DNA from: Eubacterium sp.
GTDB lineage: Bacteria; Bacillota; Clostridia; Peptostreptococcales; Anaerovoracaceae
Direction of reading: 5' to 3'
Length of the DNA stretch: 12,327 nt
NCBI GenBank assembly: GCA_017419895.1
Contig: JAFOKI010000066.1
Location: forward strand, 1 to 12,327
The notes beneath the pieces were generated by a model, which searched no databases, was not told the DNA's origin, and worked only from the letters and a program-made list of their open reading frames with translations. Shown here piece after piece: positions 6,285-12,327 of this stretch. How positions within the stretch are numbered: position 1 is the first letter of the stretch; each line of letters starts with the position of its first letter. The translations under genes and the position numbers were made by a program.

Positions 6285-7596
6285 GAAAGGATCTGTAACG
6301 GTTCTAGCGATGATGTTTTTCGTCTCGCTGGTATCCATGATGCTCATATTCATAGATGTTTCAAAAAAGACCGCGGTTGCAAGTGCTGCCGGTGAATTAA
6401 CACATCTATGGTGCTCGTCCATCCTTGGGGAATATGACCGGGATCTCAAAGACAGGTATGACATATTCGGCTTCAGGGGAATGCCTCCCGAAGTGTGCGA
6501 GAAGATAGATGGACTTGCGGCAGACAGCTTTGATGGAAAAGACTACATAGAATACGGCGGATCGTCCTGCGAACTCTACGCTTACAGCCTGGCGGCCACA
6601 GAAGCGTTTAAAAAGCAGGTAGTATACGTCGGCGGACTCTGCGCCGCGGGAAGCCTTTTGCCGGGCTCCGGCGGCGCGGGCTCCTCCGGGAGCGGGAATA
6701 TGGAAAATGCTGAAATCACAGCAAGCGCCGTACTTGACTCCCTGCCGTCGGCAGGATCATCGGGCGGCATCTCGCTTGAGGGACTCAAGGAAGCTGTGAA
6801 GAATCTCGGATCTCTTAGTGATGTCATAAAACTTGGTACTGACAAATTCTTTGAAAACAAATATATATTCTCATATTTCAAGTCAAAAACGGACGATCAC
6901 GGAGTAGGGGAAACGTGGTTCAGGAACGAGATCGAATACATAATATGCGGCAAAAAGTCCGACCAAGGAAATGAAAAAGGTGTCAAGACCAGGATAATCG
7001 CAATACGTGAAGTGATGAACATGCTTTACATCATGCAGGATCCAGAAATGGAAGAGATAACGCTCGCCGCGGCAGAAATACTGACACCGGGAGCCGCAGC
7101 GCCGGTAACTCAGAAACTGCTTGAAGCAGCCTGGGCGCTTGCCGAGAGCAATAACGATTATAAACTTCTGGTGAATGGCAAAAAAGTTCCAGCAATGAAG
7201 GATAAAGATTCATGGGCGATAGATCTGGAATCAATAGTCAAAGGCGGGTTGAATGTAAATGCCAGCGGACAGCACGGGACGGAGGCAGATGGAGGAATGC
7301 CGGAGATCCTTCCGGGAAGCGATGGGGAAAACGAACTGCCGGAGCTCAAAGAAGAAGTGGCGTATGTCGATCCGGGAAACGGGACAGGCGATACGTATGA
7401 TGATTATCTTGCTTTCATGACGTATGTGATGGGTGAAGATATAAAGCTTCTCAGAATGATGGATCTGATACAGATAGACATAAGGTACACGAAAAACGGC
7501 GGCTTTCTTATCCAGGAGCACAACGCCGGGCTCTCGATGAAGATATCGGTGAACGGAGAAATATATGAAGCCGAAAAAGAATACATCAAGAGTTAA
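6277..7596 (+). CDS. DUF5702-like anchored protein of the Tad locus (TadG-like role)
   Basis: A 439-residue protein with one N-terminal membrane segment (about 8-27) after the short leader MDKKG, then a large outside domain. It resembles the DUF5702 proteins found in Firmicute Tad loci: the stretch GEYDRDLKDRYDIFGF at 51-66, the EYIICGK region at 220-226 and the AWALAES/LLVNGKKVP region at 285-305 fit that family as I remember it. A Gly/Ser-rich low-complexity linker lies at about 125-165. Four Cys residues fall outside the anchor. The likely role is a minor pilus component, in the place TadG occupies in other bacteria. The Gly5-Ser6 junction looks like a prepilin peptidase site, though mature +5 is Leu. 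GGAGAGG at 6261-6267 supports the ATG at 6277. Family membership is from memory of the motifs. Confidence 0.7.
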   Translation: MDKKGSVTVLAMMFFVSLVSMMLIFIDVSKKTAVASAAGELTHLWCSSILGEYDRDLKDRYDIFGFRGMPPEVCEKIDGLAADSFDGKDYIEYGGSSCELYAYSLAATEAFKKQVVYVGGLCAAGSLLPGSGGAGSSGSGNMENAEITASAVLDSLPSAGSSGGISLEGLKEAVKNLGSLSDVIKLGTDKFFENKYIFSYFKSKTDDHGVGETWFRNEIEYIICGKKSDQGNEKGVKTRIIAIREVMNMLYIMQDPEMEEITLAAAEILTPGAAAPVTQKLLEAAWALAESNNDYKLLVNGKKVPAMKDKDSWAIDLESIVKGGLNVNASGQHGTEADGGMPEILPGSDGENELPELKEEVAYVDPGNGTGDTYDDYLAFMTYVMGEDIKLLRMMDLIQIDIRYTKNGGFLIQEHNAGLSMKISVNGEIYEAEKEYIKS

Positions 7597-8350
7597 GCTT
7601 CTGCACCGGTCGGGGGGAAAACGCGGGAGCTACATTGTTGAGGCATCGGTCATAGTGCCGGCATTTCTCATAGCGTTTTTCATGCTGATAAGCCTGATAC
7701 CGGTCATAGCTGCATGTGAAAACATCACGTACATTGCAGCGGAAGAAGTCAGGCTGGAAGACGCGAAATCAGCTTTCAGAGAGAATCGTGCGGCGCTTCC
7801 CGTTGCTTTGAATGTAAGAGCGCGGGCGGGCAACAAAGATTTGTCGGGTTTCTATACCAGGGGCTATAAATACAGATACAGCGATCATGGTATGGATGAT
7901 TTGATATCGATATCTTTCCGCGCCGTATTCAAGGAGAAAAACCCGCTCGGCCTTTACAGCCGCGTGACGTTCGACGGGACAGTGACGGGAAGGGCCTTCA
8001 CGGGTAAAAAAACGGATTCTGAGCCGGATAGAACGATGTCAGGGGATAATGACCGGATGGTGTATATTTTTCCCGATTGGGGCAAAAAATATCACAAAGC
8101 CAACTGTACTCATGTTAAGGCCAACTGCAGACTCGTATATCTGACCGGGGATGTGAAAAGCAAATACCACGCATGTCCGAACTGCGGATCTGGCAGTGCG
8201 GCTGTTGGAAGTCCCGTTTTTATTTTCGAATCTGATGGAGAGGCATATCATTACAGGGCTTGTAAATCTGTCACAAGGTACTGTGTGCAGGTAAGAAAAA
8301 GCACAGCCGAGGCAAGCGGATATGGACCTTGCAGCAAGTGCGGAGGATGA
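7565..8350 (+). CDS. TadE-like pseudopilin with two C-terminal Cys/His modules
   Basis: A 261-residue protein. The N-terminus RGSYIVEASVIVPAFLIAFF (20-39) is a TadE-type prepilin signature, with cleavage expected after Gly21, Glu at mature +5, and a membrane helix to about residue 50. A middle domain (about 55-150) is followed by an acidic linker and then two similar modules of about 42 residues (166-207 and 218-259). Each contains YH, Cys, Cys and a final CxxC with identical spacing: H177, C181, C188, C204, C207 and H229, C233, C240, C256, C259. The second ends GYGPCSKC, like small zinc-binding modules found in secreted proteins and nucleases of Firmicutes. Metal binding is inferred. The ATG at 7565 has GGAG 6 nt upstream and overlaps the preceding gene by 32 nt. 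Confidence 0.75.
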   Translation: MKPKKNTSRVKLLHRSGGKRGSYIVEASVIVPAFLIAFFMLISLIPVIAACENITYIAAEEVRLEDAKSAFRENRAALPVALNVRARAGNKDLSGFYTRGYKYRYSDHGMDDLISISFRAVFKEKNPLGLYSRVTFDGTVTGRAFTGKKTDSEPDRTMSGDNDRMVYIFPDWGKKYHKANCTHVKANCRLVYLTGDVKSKYHACPNCGSGSAAVGSPVFIFESDGEAYHYRACKSVTRYCVQVRKSTAEASGYGPCSKCGG

Positions 8351-8352
8351 CG

Positions 8353-8937
8353 ATGGAAAAAATAATAGAAGTAAGGTACGCTTCCGGGAGCATAAGGAAT
8401 TACCAGAAAGACATTTTGTCTGCGGAACTCACAGAGCTTTTTCTTCCGGTGTCATGGATAGAGCATGCGGGAGGATCGACCGGTATGTACAACGCAGAAG
8501 GATACAGACCGGTGACAGAGATGTTTGGATTCGGGGTCAAGAGAAAAAACGGTGCTGACATTGCTTATTCATTGTCCGGATATGTGATTTCTGTTATCGG
8601 AGCTGCAATGGAGGCAGAGAACAGGTATCTTTTTCCGGAAGATTACGATATCTCTCCGGAACTGGTTTATGCGCGTGTTGATGCTGAATCTCTATACAGC
8701 GCAAAGCTCATATGGAAAAGCGCGTTGACGCATTCGCCGGAGAAGAATACGGCATGGCGTTTCAGCGAGGGACTCAAGTCACTTTTCGGGCTTCCGGCAT
8801 GCAGGAATGCCGACGATCCCGATGGGTATATTGCCAGCATGGTCAGGATACTGTCGGAGGATCACCCGGGGCTGGCAGCTTTGTACAGCAGGATCGACGG
8901 GTTCCGGAAAAGCATACAGTTTTCACGAAATCACTGA
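8353..8937 (+). CDS. DUF6382-like cytoplasmic protein, last gene of the Tad operon
   Basis: A 194-residue protein with no signal peptide or membrane segment. Residues about 1-125 resemble, from memory, the N-terminal DUF6382 domain that in Firmicute Tad loci is usually fused to an FHA domain. Matching features are an NY near the start, LPVSW at 31-35, a GY.PV turn at 50-54 and the closing pattern YLFPEDYDISPELVYARVD (92-110). The remainder (about 126-194) is unrecognised, and no FHA domain is present. GGAGG at 8342-8346 is spaced correctly for the ATG at 8353, so I prefer it over the ATG at 8347 (too close) and a TTG at 8329. It follows the previous stop by 2 nt, so it belongs to the same transcript. 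A signalling or regulatory role in pilus control is inference only. Confidence 0.6.
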   Translation: MEKIIEVRYASGSIRNYQKDILSAELTELFLPVSWIEHAGGSTGMYNAEGYRPVTEMFGFGVKRKNGADIAYSLSGYVISVIGAAMEAENRYLFPEDYDISPELVYARVDAESLYSAKLIWKSALTHSPEKNTAWRFSEGLKSLFGLPACRNADDPDGYIASMVRILSEDHPGLAALYSRIDGFRKSIQFSRNH

Positions 8938-8977
8938 AATCTTGACTTTGCATACTGATTTTATGCTTTTTGACACT

Positions 8978-8996
8978 TTCAGGTTGCGAACCTGAA
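8978..8996 (+). repeat. Perfect inverted repeat after the Tad operon
   Basis: TTCAGGTT, GCG, AACCTGAA form a perfect 8-bp hairpin or palindrome 40 nt after the last Tad gene. The sequence behind it is TTGTCCG, a poor T-run, so it would be only a weak terminator. Alternatively it may be an operator: a TTGACA lies at 8970-8975 and a poor -10 (TGAATT) at 8993-8998 with 17-nt spacing, so the palindrome would fill the spacer of a promoter for the next gene. Confidence 0.4.
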
Positions 8997-9050
8997 TTGT
9001 CCGTGAGATAGATAAGTCATGACAGATATTATCTTTAGGAGGGACAAGCA

Positions 9051-9461
9051 ATGACAAGAGAATGGCAGCAGACAAGGAATAAAGATATCGTTATGCCAGA
9101 CGCGGTTTATTATCAGACGCTTTGGGCGGTAAGAGACTTAAGGCGCATGGAAGGAAGACTCGCTATACTCAGGCAGGAGATAGAATCTGGCCCGGTGCGG
9201 GCGGCCGGAGTCGTGAGCGAAGGTAAAGGGAATTATGCGGAGAAGCGGCCCACGGAAGATATGGTTATTGAGAAGACGATGCTGGAAGCCCGCGTTAAGG
9301 CGATCCATGATGCGCTTCAGGGCATTCCAATCGTATACAGAGGCTATATCCTCGACAATATCATTCTCCACAGGCAGCACAGCAGTTTCCCGAACAAGAT
9401 CTGGAAAATGTGGAAGCAGCGTTTCCTGTTTGATGTCGCGAAGAACCTGTCGCTTATATAA
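9051..9461 (+). CDS. Short conserved-looking protein of unknown function
   Basis: A 136-residue, basic, soluble protein without membrane segments. AGGAGGG at 9037-9043 with 7-nt spacing makes the ATG at 9051 secure. It has a helical N-terminal half with the pattern MPDAVYYQTLWAVRDLRRME (15-34), a loop rich in Gly/Ala (about 47-66), a second helix (about 70-90) and a C-terminal block YRGYILDNI (96-104) then WKMWKQRFLFDVAKNLSLI (118-136). The last part is reminiscent of small phage-encoded transcription activators with a sigma-region-4-like end, but I cannot confirm this and do not assign a function. It is a lone gene between the Tad operon and a strong terminator. It may be a remnant of a mobile element, although no other phage genes are near. 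Confidence 0.7.
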   Translation: MTREWQQTRNKDIVMPDAVYYQTLWAVRDLRRMEGRLAILRQEIESGPVRAAGVVSEGKGNYAEKRPTEDMVIEKTMLEARVKAIHDALQGIPIVYRGYILDNIILHRQHSSFPNKIWKMWKQRFLFDVAKNLSLI

Positions 9462-9478
9462 GTTCGGCAGGGAAACCA

Positions 9479-9503
9479 AAAGGCGGCCCACAGGGCCGCC
9501 TTT
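9479..9503. terminator. Bidirectional intrinsic terminator between convergent genes
   Basis: AAAGGCGGCCC and GGGCCGCCTTT form a perfect 11-bp stem with a 3-nt ACA loop. On the plus strand it is followed by a short TTTG; on the minus strand the stem ends in TTTTGGTTT. It is placed 18 nt after the stop at 9461 and 22 nt after the end of the cupin gene read from the other side, so it probably serves both. Confidence 0.85.
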
Positions 9504-9524
9504 GTCGCGTATTATTGAGAGTTG

Positions 9525-9857
9525 TTATCTCGTTTGGTTGGGGATCACTCCGAGGATCTCCATGCCGTCGTCTCCCGCTATTACTTCGTGCCAGCCGCCT
9601 TCTGCGCAGTAGTTGACATCACCGGCTTTGACGGGTTTGAGCTCGTCGTCTTCTTTGATGAATCCGGAACCGCCAAGGATGTAGATGACCTCGCTCGTTC
9701 CGACATGCTGGTGGAATCCAACGGTAGTTCCTGCCGGCATGATATTGTGGATGATTGCCACCATGTCATCTTCCCATCTGGCTGAATTGATGACGCCTAC
9801 GCCGCCTTTCATGTTGGCAACTTCTTTTCCGACCATTTCATTAAGTGTAAGAACCAT
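9525..9857 (-). CDS. Small single-domain cupin protein
   Basis: A 110-residue protein that is one cupin beta-barrel. Cupin motif 1 is FHQHVGTSEVIYILGGSG at 48-65, with metal ligands H49, H51 and E56. Motif 2 is GDVNYCAEGGWHEV at 79-92, with H90 as the fourth ligand. The site is therefore complete and a divalent metal is expected. The reaction or ligand cannot be told: such proteins include sugar isomerases, dioxygenases and small-molecule sensors. The ATG at 9855-9857 is supported by AGGAGGT 5 nt upstream. It is monocistronic, with its own promoter and a terminator shared with the convergent gene. Cys84 lies between the two motifs. Confidence 0.85.
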   Translation of the reverse strand: MVLTLNEMVGKEVANMKGGVGVINSARWEDDMVAIIHNIMPAGTTVGFHQHVGTSEVIYILGGSGFIKEDDELKPVKAGDVNYCAEGGWHEVIAGDDGMEILGVIPNQTR

Positions 9858-9879
9858 TTTTTACCTCCTCTTGGCTTGT

Positions 9880-9903
9880 GATGCCGCCGGGTGTGGCGTC
9901 ATC
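9880..9903 (-). repeat. Inverted repeat at the 5' end of the cupin mRNA
   Basis: GATGACGCC and GGCGGCATC on the minus strand form a 9-bp stem with one central mismatch and a 6-nt loop. The predicted transcription start of the cupin gene is about base 9904, so the mRNA would begin directly with this hairpin. It may stabilise the mRNA or be a repressor site. Confidence 0.4.
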
Positions 9904-9910
9904 CTTATAT

Positions 9911-9940
9911 ATTGTATCCTCCGCGCTGTGCGGCGGTCAA
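9911..9940 (-). promoter_or_regulatory. Promoter of the cupin gene
   Basis: On the minus strand TTGACC (complement of 9935-9940) is followed after 18 nt by TACAAT (complement of 9911-9916). Both elements match sigma-70 consensus at five of six positions. The -35 lies just 11 nt after the ychF stop, within an intergenic space of 94 nt. No separate ychF terminator is apparent here, so read-through from ychF into the cupin gene is possible. Confidence 0.6.
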
Positions 9941-9951
9941 TAGCAGATGCG

Positions 9952-11052
9952 TTATACGTTGAACAGGAATGTGATAATATCTCCGTCTTTCACGACGTAT
10001 TCTTTTCCTTCGGAACGGAGAAGCCCAAGTTCTTTGGCCTTGGCCATGCTGCCTCCGCATTCGCCCATGAACGCGTCGTAGGCGATGGTCTCTGCCCTGA
10101 TGAATCCGCGCTCGAAATCGGTATGGATCTTGCCGGCAGCCTGGGGGGCTTTTGTGCCGTTCTTGATCGTCCACGCGCGGCATTCGTCTTCTCCCGCGGT
10201 AAGGAATGAGATGAGGTCGAGCAGCTTGTATGAGGCTTTCACGAGTTTGTCGAGACCGGATTCCGTGATGCCAAGTTCGCCGAGATACTCGGCTTTTTCT
10301 TCATCGTCGAGTTCAGAGATTTCATTCTCGATTTCTGCGGAGATGACAACGGCTTCAGCGCCTTCGCTTTCGGCGAATTCGCGGACGGCTTCTACATATT
10401 CATTGCTTCCATCATCTGCCGCATCGTCTTCTGATACGTTGGCAACGTAGATTATCGGCTTCCAGGAAAGAAGCTCGAGAGTATTCATTATGTCGATCTC
10501 GTCCTGCTCGAGGTCTTCCATCGCGCGGGCTGATTTGCCGGATGACATGAATTCGTAAGCCTTTTCCATGACCTCCAGTTCTTTCGCGAGCGATTTATCG
10601 TTTCTCGCGGCTTTCTGTGTCTTAGCTATTCTGCGCTCGAGTATCTCCATGTCTGAGAGAACGAGCTCGGTATTTATCGTGTCTATATCGGATATCGGAT
10701 CGATACGGCCGTCGACGTGAACGATATTGTCGTCTTCGAAACACCTGACGACGTGGACGATCGCTTCCACAGCTCTGATGTGCCCGAGGAACTTGTTGCC
10801 GAGTCCTTCGCCCTTTGACGCTCCTTTTACCAGACCCGCGATGTCGCTGAACTCGACAGTCGCGTAAATGGTCTTGCGGGAGTTATATAGCTCGTGAAGC
10901 TTTGTTATGCGCTCATCCGGAACTGTAACGACACCGACGTTCGGCTCGATCGTGCAGAACGGATAGTTCGCGGCTTCAGCTCCGGCTTTTGTGATCGCGT
11001 TGAAAAGTGTGCTTTTTCCTACGTTCGGAAGTCCGATAATACCTAGTTTCAT
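9952..11052 (-). CDS. ychF: YchF/OLA1-family P-loop ATPase
   Basis: A 366-residue member of the Obg-related YchF family, universally conserved and linked to ribosomes and stress response. The G1 loop GLPNVGKST is at 7-15, the switch region YPFCTIEPNVG at 30-40, DIAGLVKGASKGEGLG at 70-85 (the position after DxxG is not Gln), NVSE at 204-207 in place of the NKxD that would select GTP, and a C-terminal TGS domain at about 281-364. These are the hallmarks of YchF, which prefers ATP. Length is normal. The ATG at 11050-11052 has AGGAG 5 nt upstream and matches the family start MKLGIIGLPNVGKST. The frame is open for 61 more codons upstream, but that stretch contains the promoter and looks non-coding. 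Confidence 0.96.
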   Translation of the reverse strand: MKLGIIGLPNVGKSTLFNAITKAGAEAANYPFCTIEPNVGVVTVPDERITKLHELYNSRKTIYATVEFSDIAGLVKGASKGEGLGNKFLGHIRAVEAIVHVVRCFEDDNIVHVDGRIDPISDIDTINTELVLSDMEILERRIAKTQKAARNDKSLAKELEVMEKAYEFMSSGKSARAMEDLEQDEIDIMNTLELLSWKPIIYVANVSEDDAADDGSNEYVEAVREFAESEGAEAVVISAEIENEISELDDEEKAEYLGELGITESGLDKLVKASYKLLDLISFLTAGEDECRAWTIKNGTKAPQAAGKIHTDFERGFIRAETIAYDAFMGECGGSMAKAKELGLLRSEGKEYVVKDGDIITFLFNV

Positions 11053-11091
11053 GTTTTCTCCTATCGTACGGTTAATGATATTGCTTTTATA

Positions 11092-11121
11092 AGTATATCG
11101 CTCAGACGGAAGCGTAGGCAA
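11092..11121 (-). promoter_or_regulatory. Promoter of ychF
   Basis: On the minus strand TTGCCT (complement of 11116-11121), an 18-nt spacer and TATACT (complement of 11092-11097). The -10 is good and the -35 fair. It gives a leader of about 33 nt before the ribosome binding site and ATG at 11052. It also argues against the longer open frame starting at 11235. Confidence 0.55.
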
Positions 11122-11157
11122 GAAGAAAATGGGAATGGTGAAAAAAGATGCAGAACA

Positions 11158-11186
11158 TTGCTTGCAGACAGCTTGTACGATATAAT
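11158..11186 (+). promoter_or_regulatory. Promoter of the lipoprotein gene
   Basis: TTGCTT (11158-11163), a 17-nt spacer and a perfect TATAAT (11181-11186). Transcription would start near 11193, about 60 nt before the ATG at 11253. It is divergent from the ychF promoter; their -35 boxes are about 36 bp apart. Confidence 0.65.
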
Positions 11187-11252
11187 CAAAATAAGTGATA
11201 GAGAAACGCTGTGTGTGTACCATCGGCATATACATGGAGAGGAGAGAGTATC

Positions 11253-12327
11253 ATGAAACAGAAATCCAAAGTAACAGGCATTTCACGATTTTCCGCCGTA
11301 TTGCTGATTGCTATGGCCGTCCTTTTCATAACCGGCTGTTCAATTAGTTATAGAGATGTAAAACTTAAGGTCACCATGGGTGATAACATGATGGCTAATG
11401 CGACAGTCACGATAGAGAACATTAATCGGGACAATTTTACAGCGGCAGATGATACGGGATTAGGTTTGATCAGGGTATTGTATATTTATACGGATGAAAA
11501 GCTGGCGTTGATTGATCAGAGCATTGGTGAGGGGAGCATAAATATGGGTTCTCTTCACAGCTTTGGACCCGGTCCTGCCATAGGTGAAATAACAGAAGAA
11601 CGGTATGACGGTGTATATGATTATACGGTAACTGATGCGGAGAACGCAGCTTTTAAGAATGGGACAGAAACAAGTTGGACAAAAACGCTTTCATTTCCCG
11701 TGGAGGAAGCTGCTAAAGGACGCACGATCACTTTCATTGTGGTTTTAGAGGGTGTGGATAACAGTGGTACTCCTGAAGGACCAAGTGCCAACTATGGAAG
11801 AGCAACATCCATACCATTCAAATATTCCGCGGTCACATTTGACGCCAACGGGCACGGAACTTCTCCGGGAATGAAGTACTTCGAAGTTGATGGCAAGTTG
11901 ACAAAACCTGCGGATCCCTCGGCTTCAGGATGGAGCTTCGGCGGCTGGTACAAAGAGCCTGAATGCAAAACCGCATGGGACTTCAATACTGGCGTTGTAA
12001 CAGACAACATGACGCTTTATGCTAAGTGGACAGAAGACCCGACACAGCAAATGGGAGAAGACGGCACAGCGTTCGGTCCGGGGGCTTCGGCAGAGGCAGC
12101 TGATGCTGCGATCCTCGCTCTTAAGGATGACAAAGATCCGGCCGGCACAGTGTTCGGCGCGCTCCAGCTTAAGGCTTCCAAGACAACAAAGTCTTCCATC
12201 AAACTCACCTGGAAGAAAGTCTCCGGCGCCAAGAAATACATAATCTACGCGAACAAATGCGGCAAAGGAAAGAAGTACCAAAAACTCACGACTGTGACCG
12301 GCAAATCATACACAGCCAAGAAAGTCG
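11253..12327 (+). CDS. Surface lipoprotein with InlB-type repeat and Fn3-like segment (cut by window edge)
   Basis: The frame is open from 11253 to the end of the window: 358 codons and one base, with no stop. A lipoprotein signal peptide is clear: MKQKSK, a hydrophobic core, and the lipobox ITGC with lipidated Cys29. Residues about 30-190 form an unrecognised beta-rich domain. Residues about 193-260 are one Listeria-Bacteroides (InlB B-type, Flg_new) repeat: VTFDANGHGTSPG, then GWSFGGWYKEPEC, ending MTLYAKWTED. A spacer (about 263-302) follows, rich in Ala, Gly and acidic residues. Then begins a segment with SIKLTWKKVSGAKKYIIY (315-332), typical of fibronectin type III-like repeats in Firmicute surface proteins. 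Such proteins are anchored outside the membrane and often mediate adhesion or cell-wall contact. The ATG has GGAGAGGAGAG upstream (11237-11247). The C-terminal part and length are unknown. Confidence 0.85.
   Translation, partial: MKQKSKVTGISRFSAVLLIAMAVLFITGCSISYRDVKLKVTMGDNMMANATVTIENINRDNFTAADDTGLGLIRVLYIYTDEKLALIDQSIGEGSINMGSLHSFGPGPAIGEITEERYDGVYDYTVTDAENAAFKNGTETSWTKTLSFPVEEAAKGRTITFIVVLEGVDNSGTPEGPSANYGRATSIPFKYSAVTFDANGHGTSPGMKYFEVDGKLTKPADPSASGWSFGGWYKEPECKTAWDFNTGVVTDNMTLYAKWTEDPTQQMGEDGTAFGPGASAEAADAAILALKDDKDPAGTVFGALQLKASKTTKSSIKLTWKKVSGAKKYIIYANKCGKGKKYQKLTTVTGKSYTAKKV

Noticed and set aside
6650..6770. Gly/Ser-rich low-complexity stretch considered as a nucleotide repeat or insertion
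   Set aside because: No regular repeat unit is seen; it is best read as a flexible linker within the DUF5702-like protein.
8329..8352. TTG start at 8329 or ATG at 8347 for the last Tad gene
   Set aside because: GGAGG at 8342-8346 is correctly spaced only for the ATG at 8353.
9235..9612. Plus-strand open frame crossing the terminator at 9479-9503
   Set aside because: It overlaps a well-supported gene in another frame, includes a perfect 11-bp terminator hairpin and runs antisense into the cupin gene.
9685..10450. Plus-strand open frames opposite the cupin and ychF
   Set aside because: They are antisense shadows of two confident genes, with Ser-rich low-complexity translations and no ribosome binding sites.
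11053..11235. 61-codon N-terminal extension of ychF, open back to 11235
   Set aside because: The family always starts at MKLGIIGLPNVGKST; the ribosome binding site fits the ATG at 11052, and a good promoter (11092-11121) lies inside the extension.

Overview
The window looks like a chromosomal segment of a Gram-positive, anaerobic-type Firmicute, most likely in the Clostridia/Eubacteriales. This rests on AGGAGG-type ribosome binding sites before almost every gene, a classic FMN riboswitch ahead of a ribD-ribE cluster, a Gram-positive style Tad (Flp pilus) locus without secretin genes, and a lipoprotein carrying a Listeria-Bacteroides (InlB B-type) repeat and an Fn3-like segment. The organism cannot be named from the sequence alone. 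No tRNA, rRNA, IS element, CRISPR array or phage integrase is visible.

Layout. (1) Positions 1-1600, minus strand: a riboflavin biosynthesis operon. From promoter to window edge it has a sigma-70-type promoter, an FMN aptamer, two tandem intrinsic terminators, ribD, and the first 34 codons of ribE. (2) Positions about 1649-8937, plus strand: a tightly packed eight-gene Tad operon. The order is tadZ-like, tadA, tadB, tadC-like, a 47-codon Flp pilin (too short to show up in ordinary ORF listings), a TadE-like pseudopilin, a DUF5702-like protein, a TadE-like protein with two C-terminal Cys/His modules, and a small cytoplasmic protein resembling DUF6382. (This is nine genes if the Flp pilin and each minor pilin are counted separately.) Genes overlap by 4-89 nt or are separated by 1-2 nt. 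(3) 9051-9461, plus: a short orphan protein, followed by a strong bidirectional terminator. (4) 9525-9857, minus: a small cupin. (5) 9952-11052, minus: ychF (OLA1-family ATPase). (6) 11253 to the end, plus: a lipoprotein cut by the window edge, divergent from ychF with a promoter for each.

How the genes work together. The riboswitch should switch off ribDE when FMN is plentiful. In the Tad operon, TadZ would position the machine, TadA hydrolyses ATP, TadB and TadC form the inner-membrane platform, and the four small or medium single-anchor proteins are the major pilin and minor pilins. All four have a Gly just before the hydrophobic segment, as prepilin peptidase substrates do. No prepilin peptidase (TadV) or CpaB/RcpC gene is in the window, so those must lie elsewhere if the pilus is functional.

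The points most worth a second look are: the FMN leader, where two successive terminators each have a 5' arm complementary to a different part of the aptamer; the tandem zinc-finger-like modules with identical Cys/His spacing at the end of a pseudopilin; a Flp pilin with Gln instead of Glu at mature position 5; a TadC with an extra extracytoplasmic domain; and a stand-alone DUF6382-like protein with no FHA domain.
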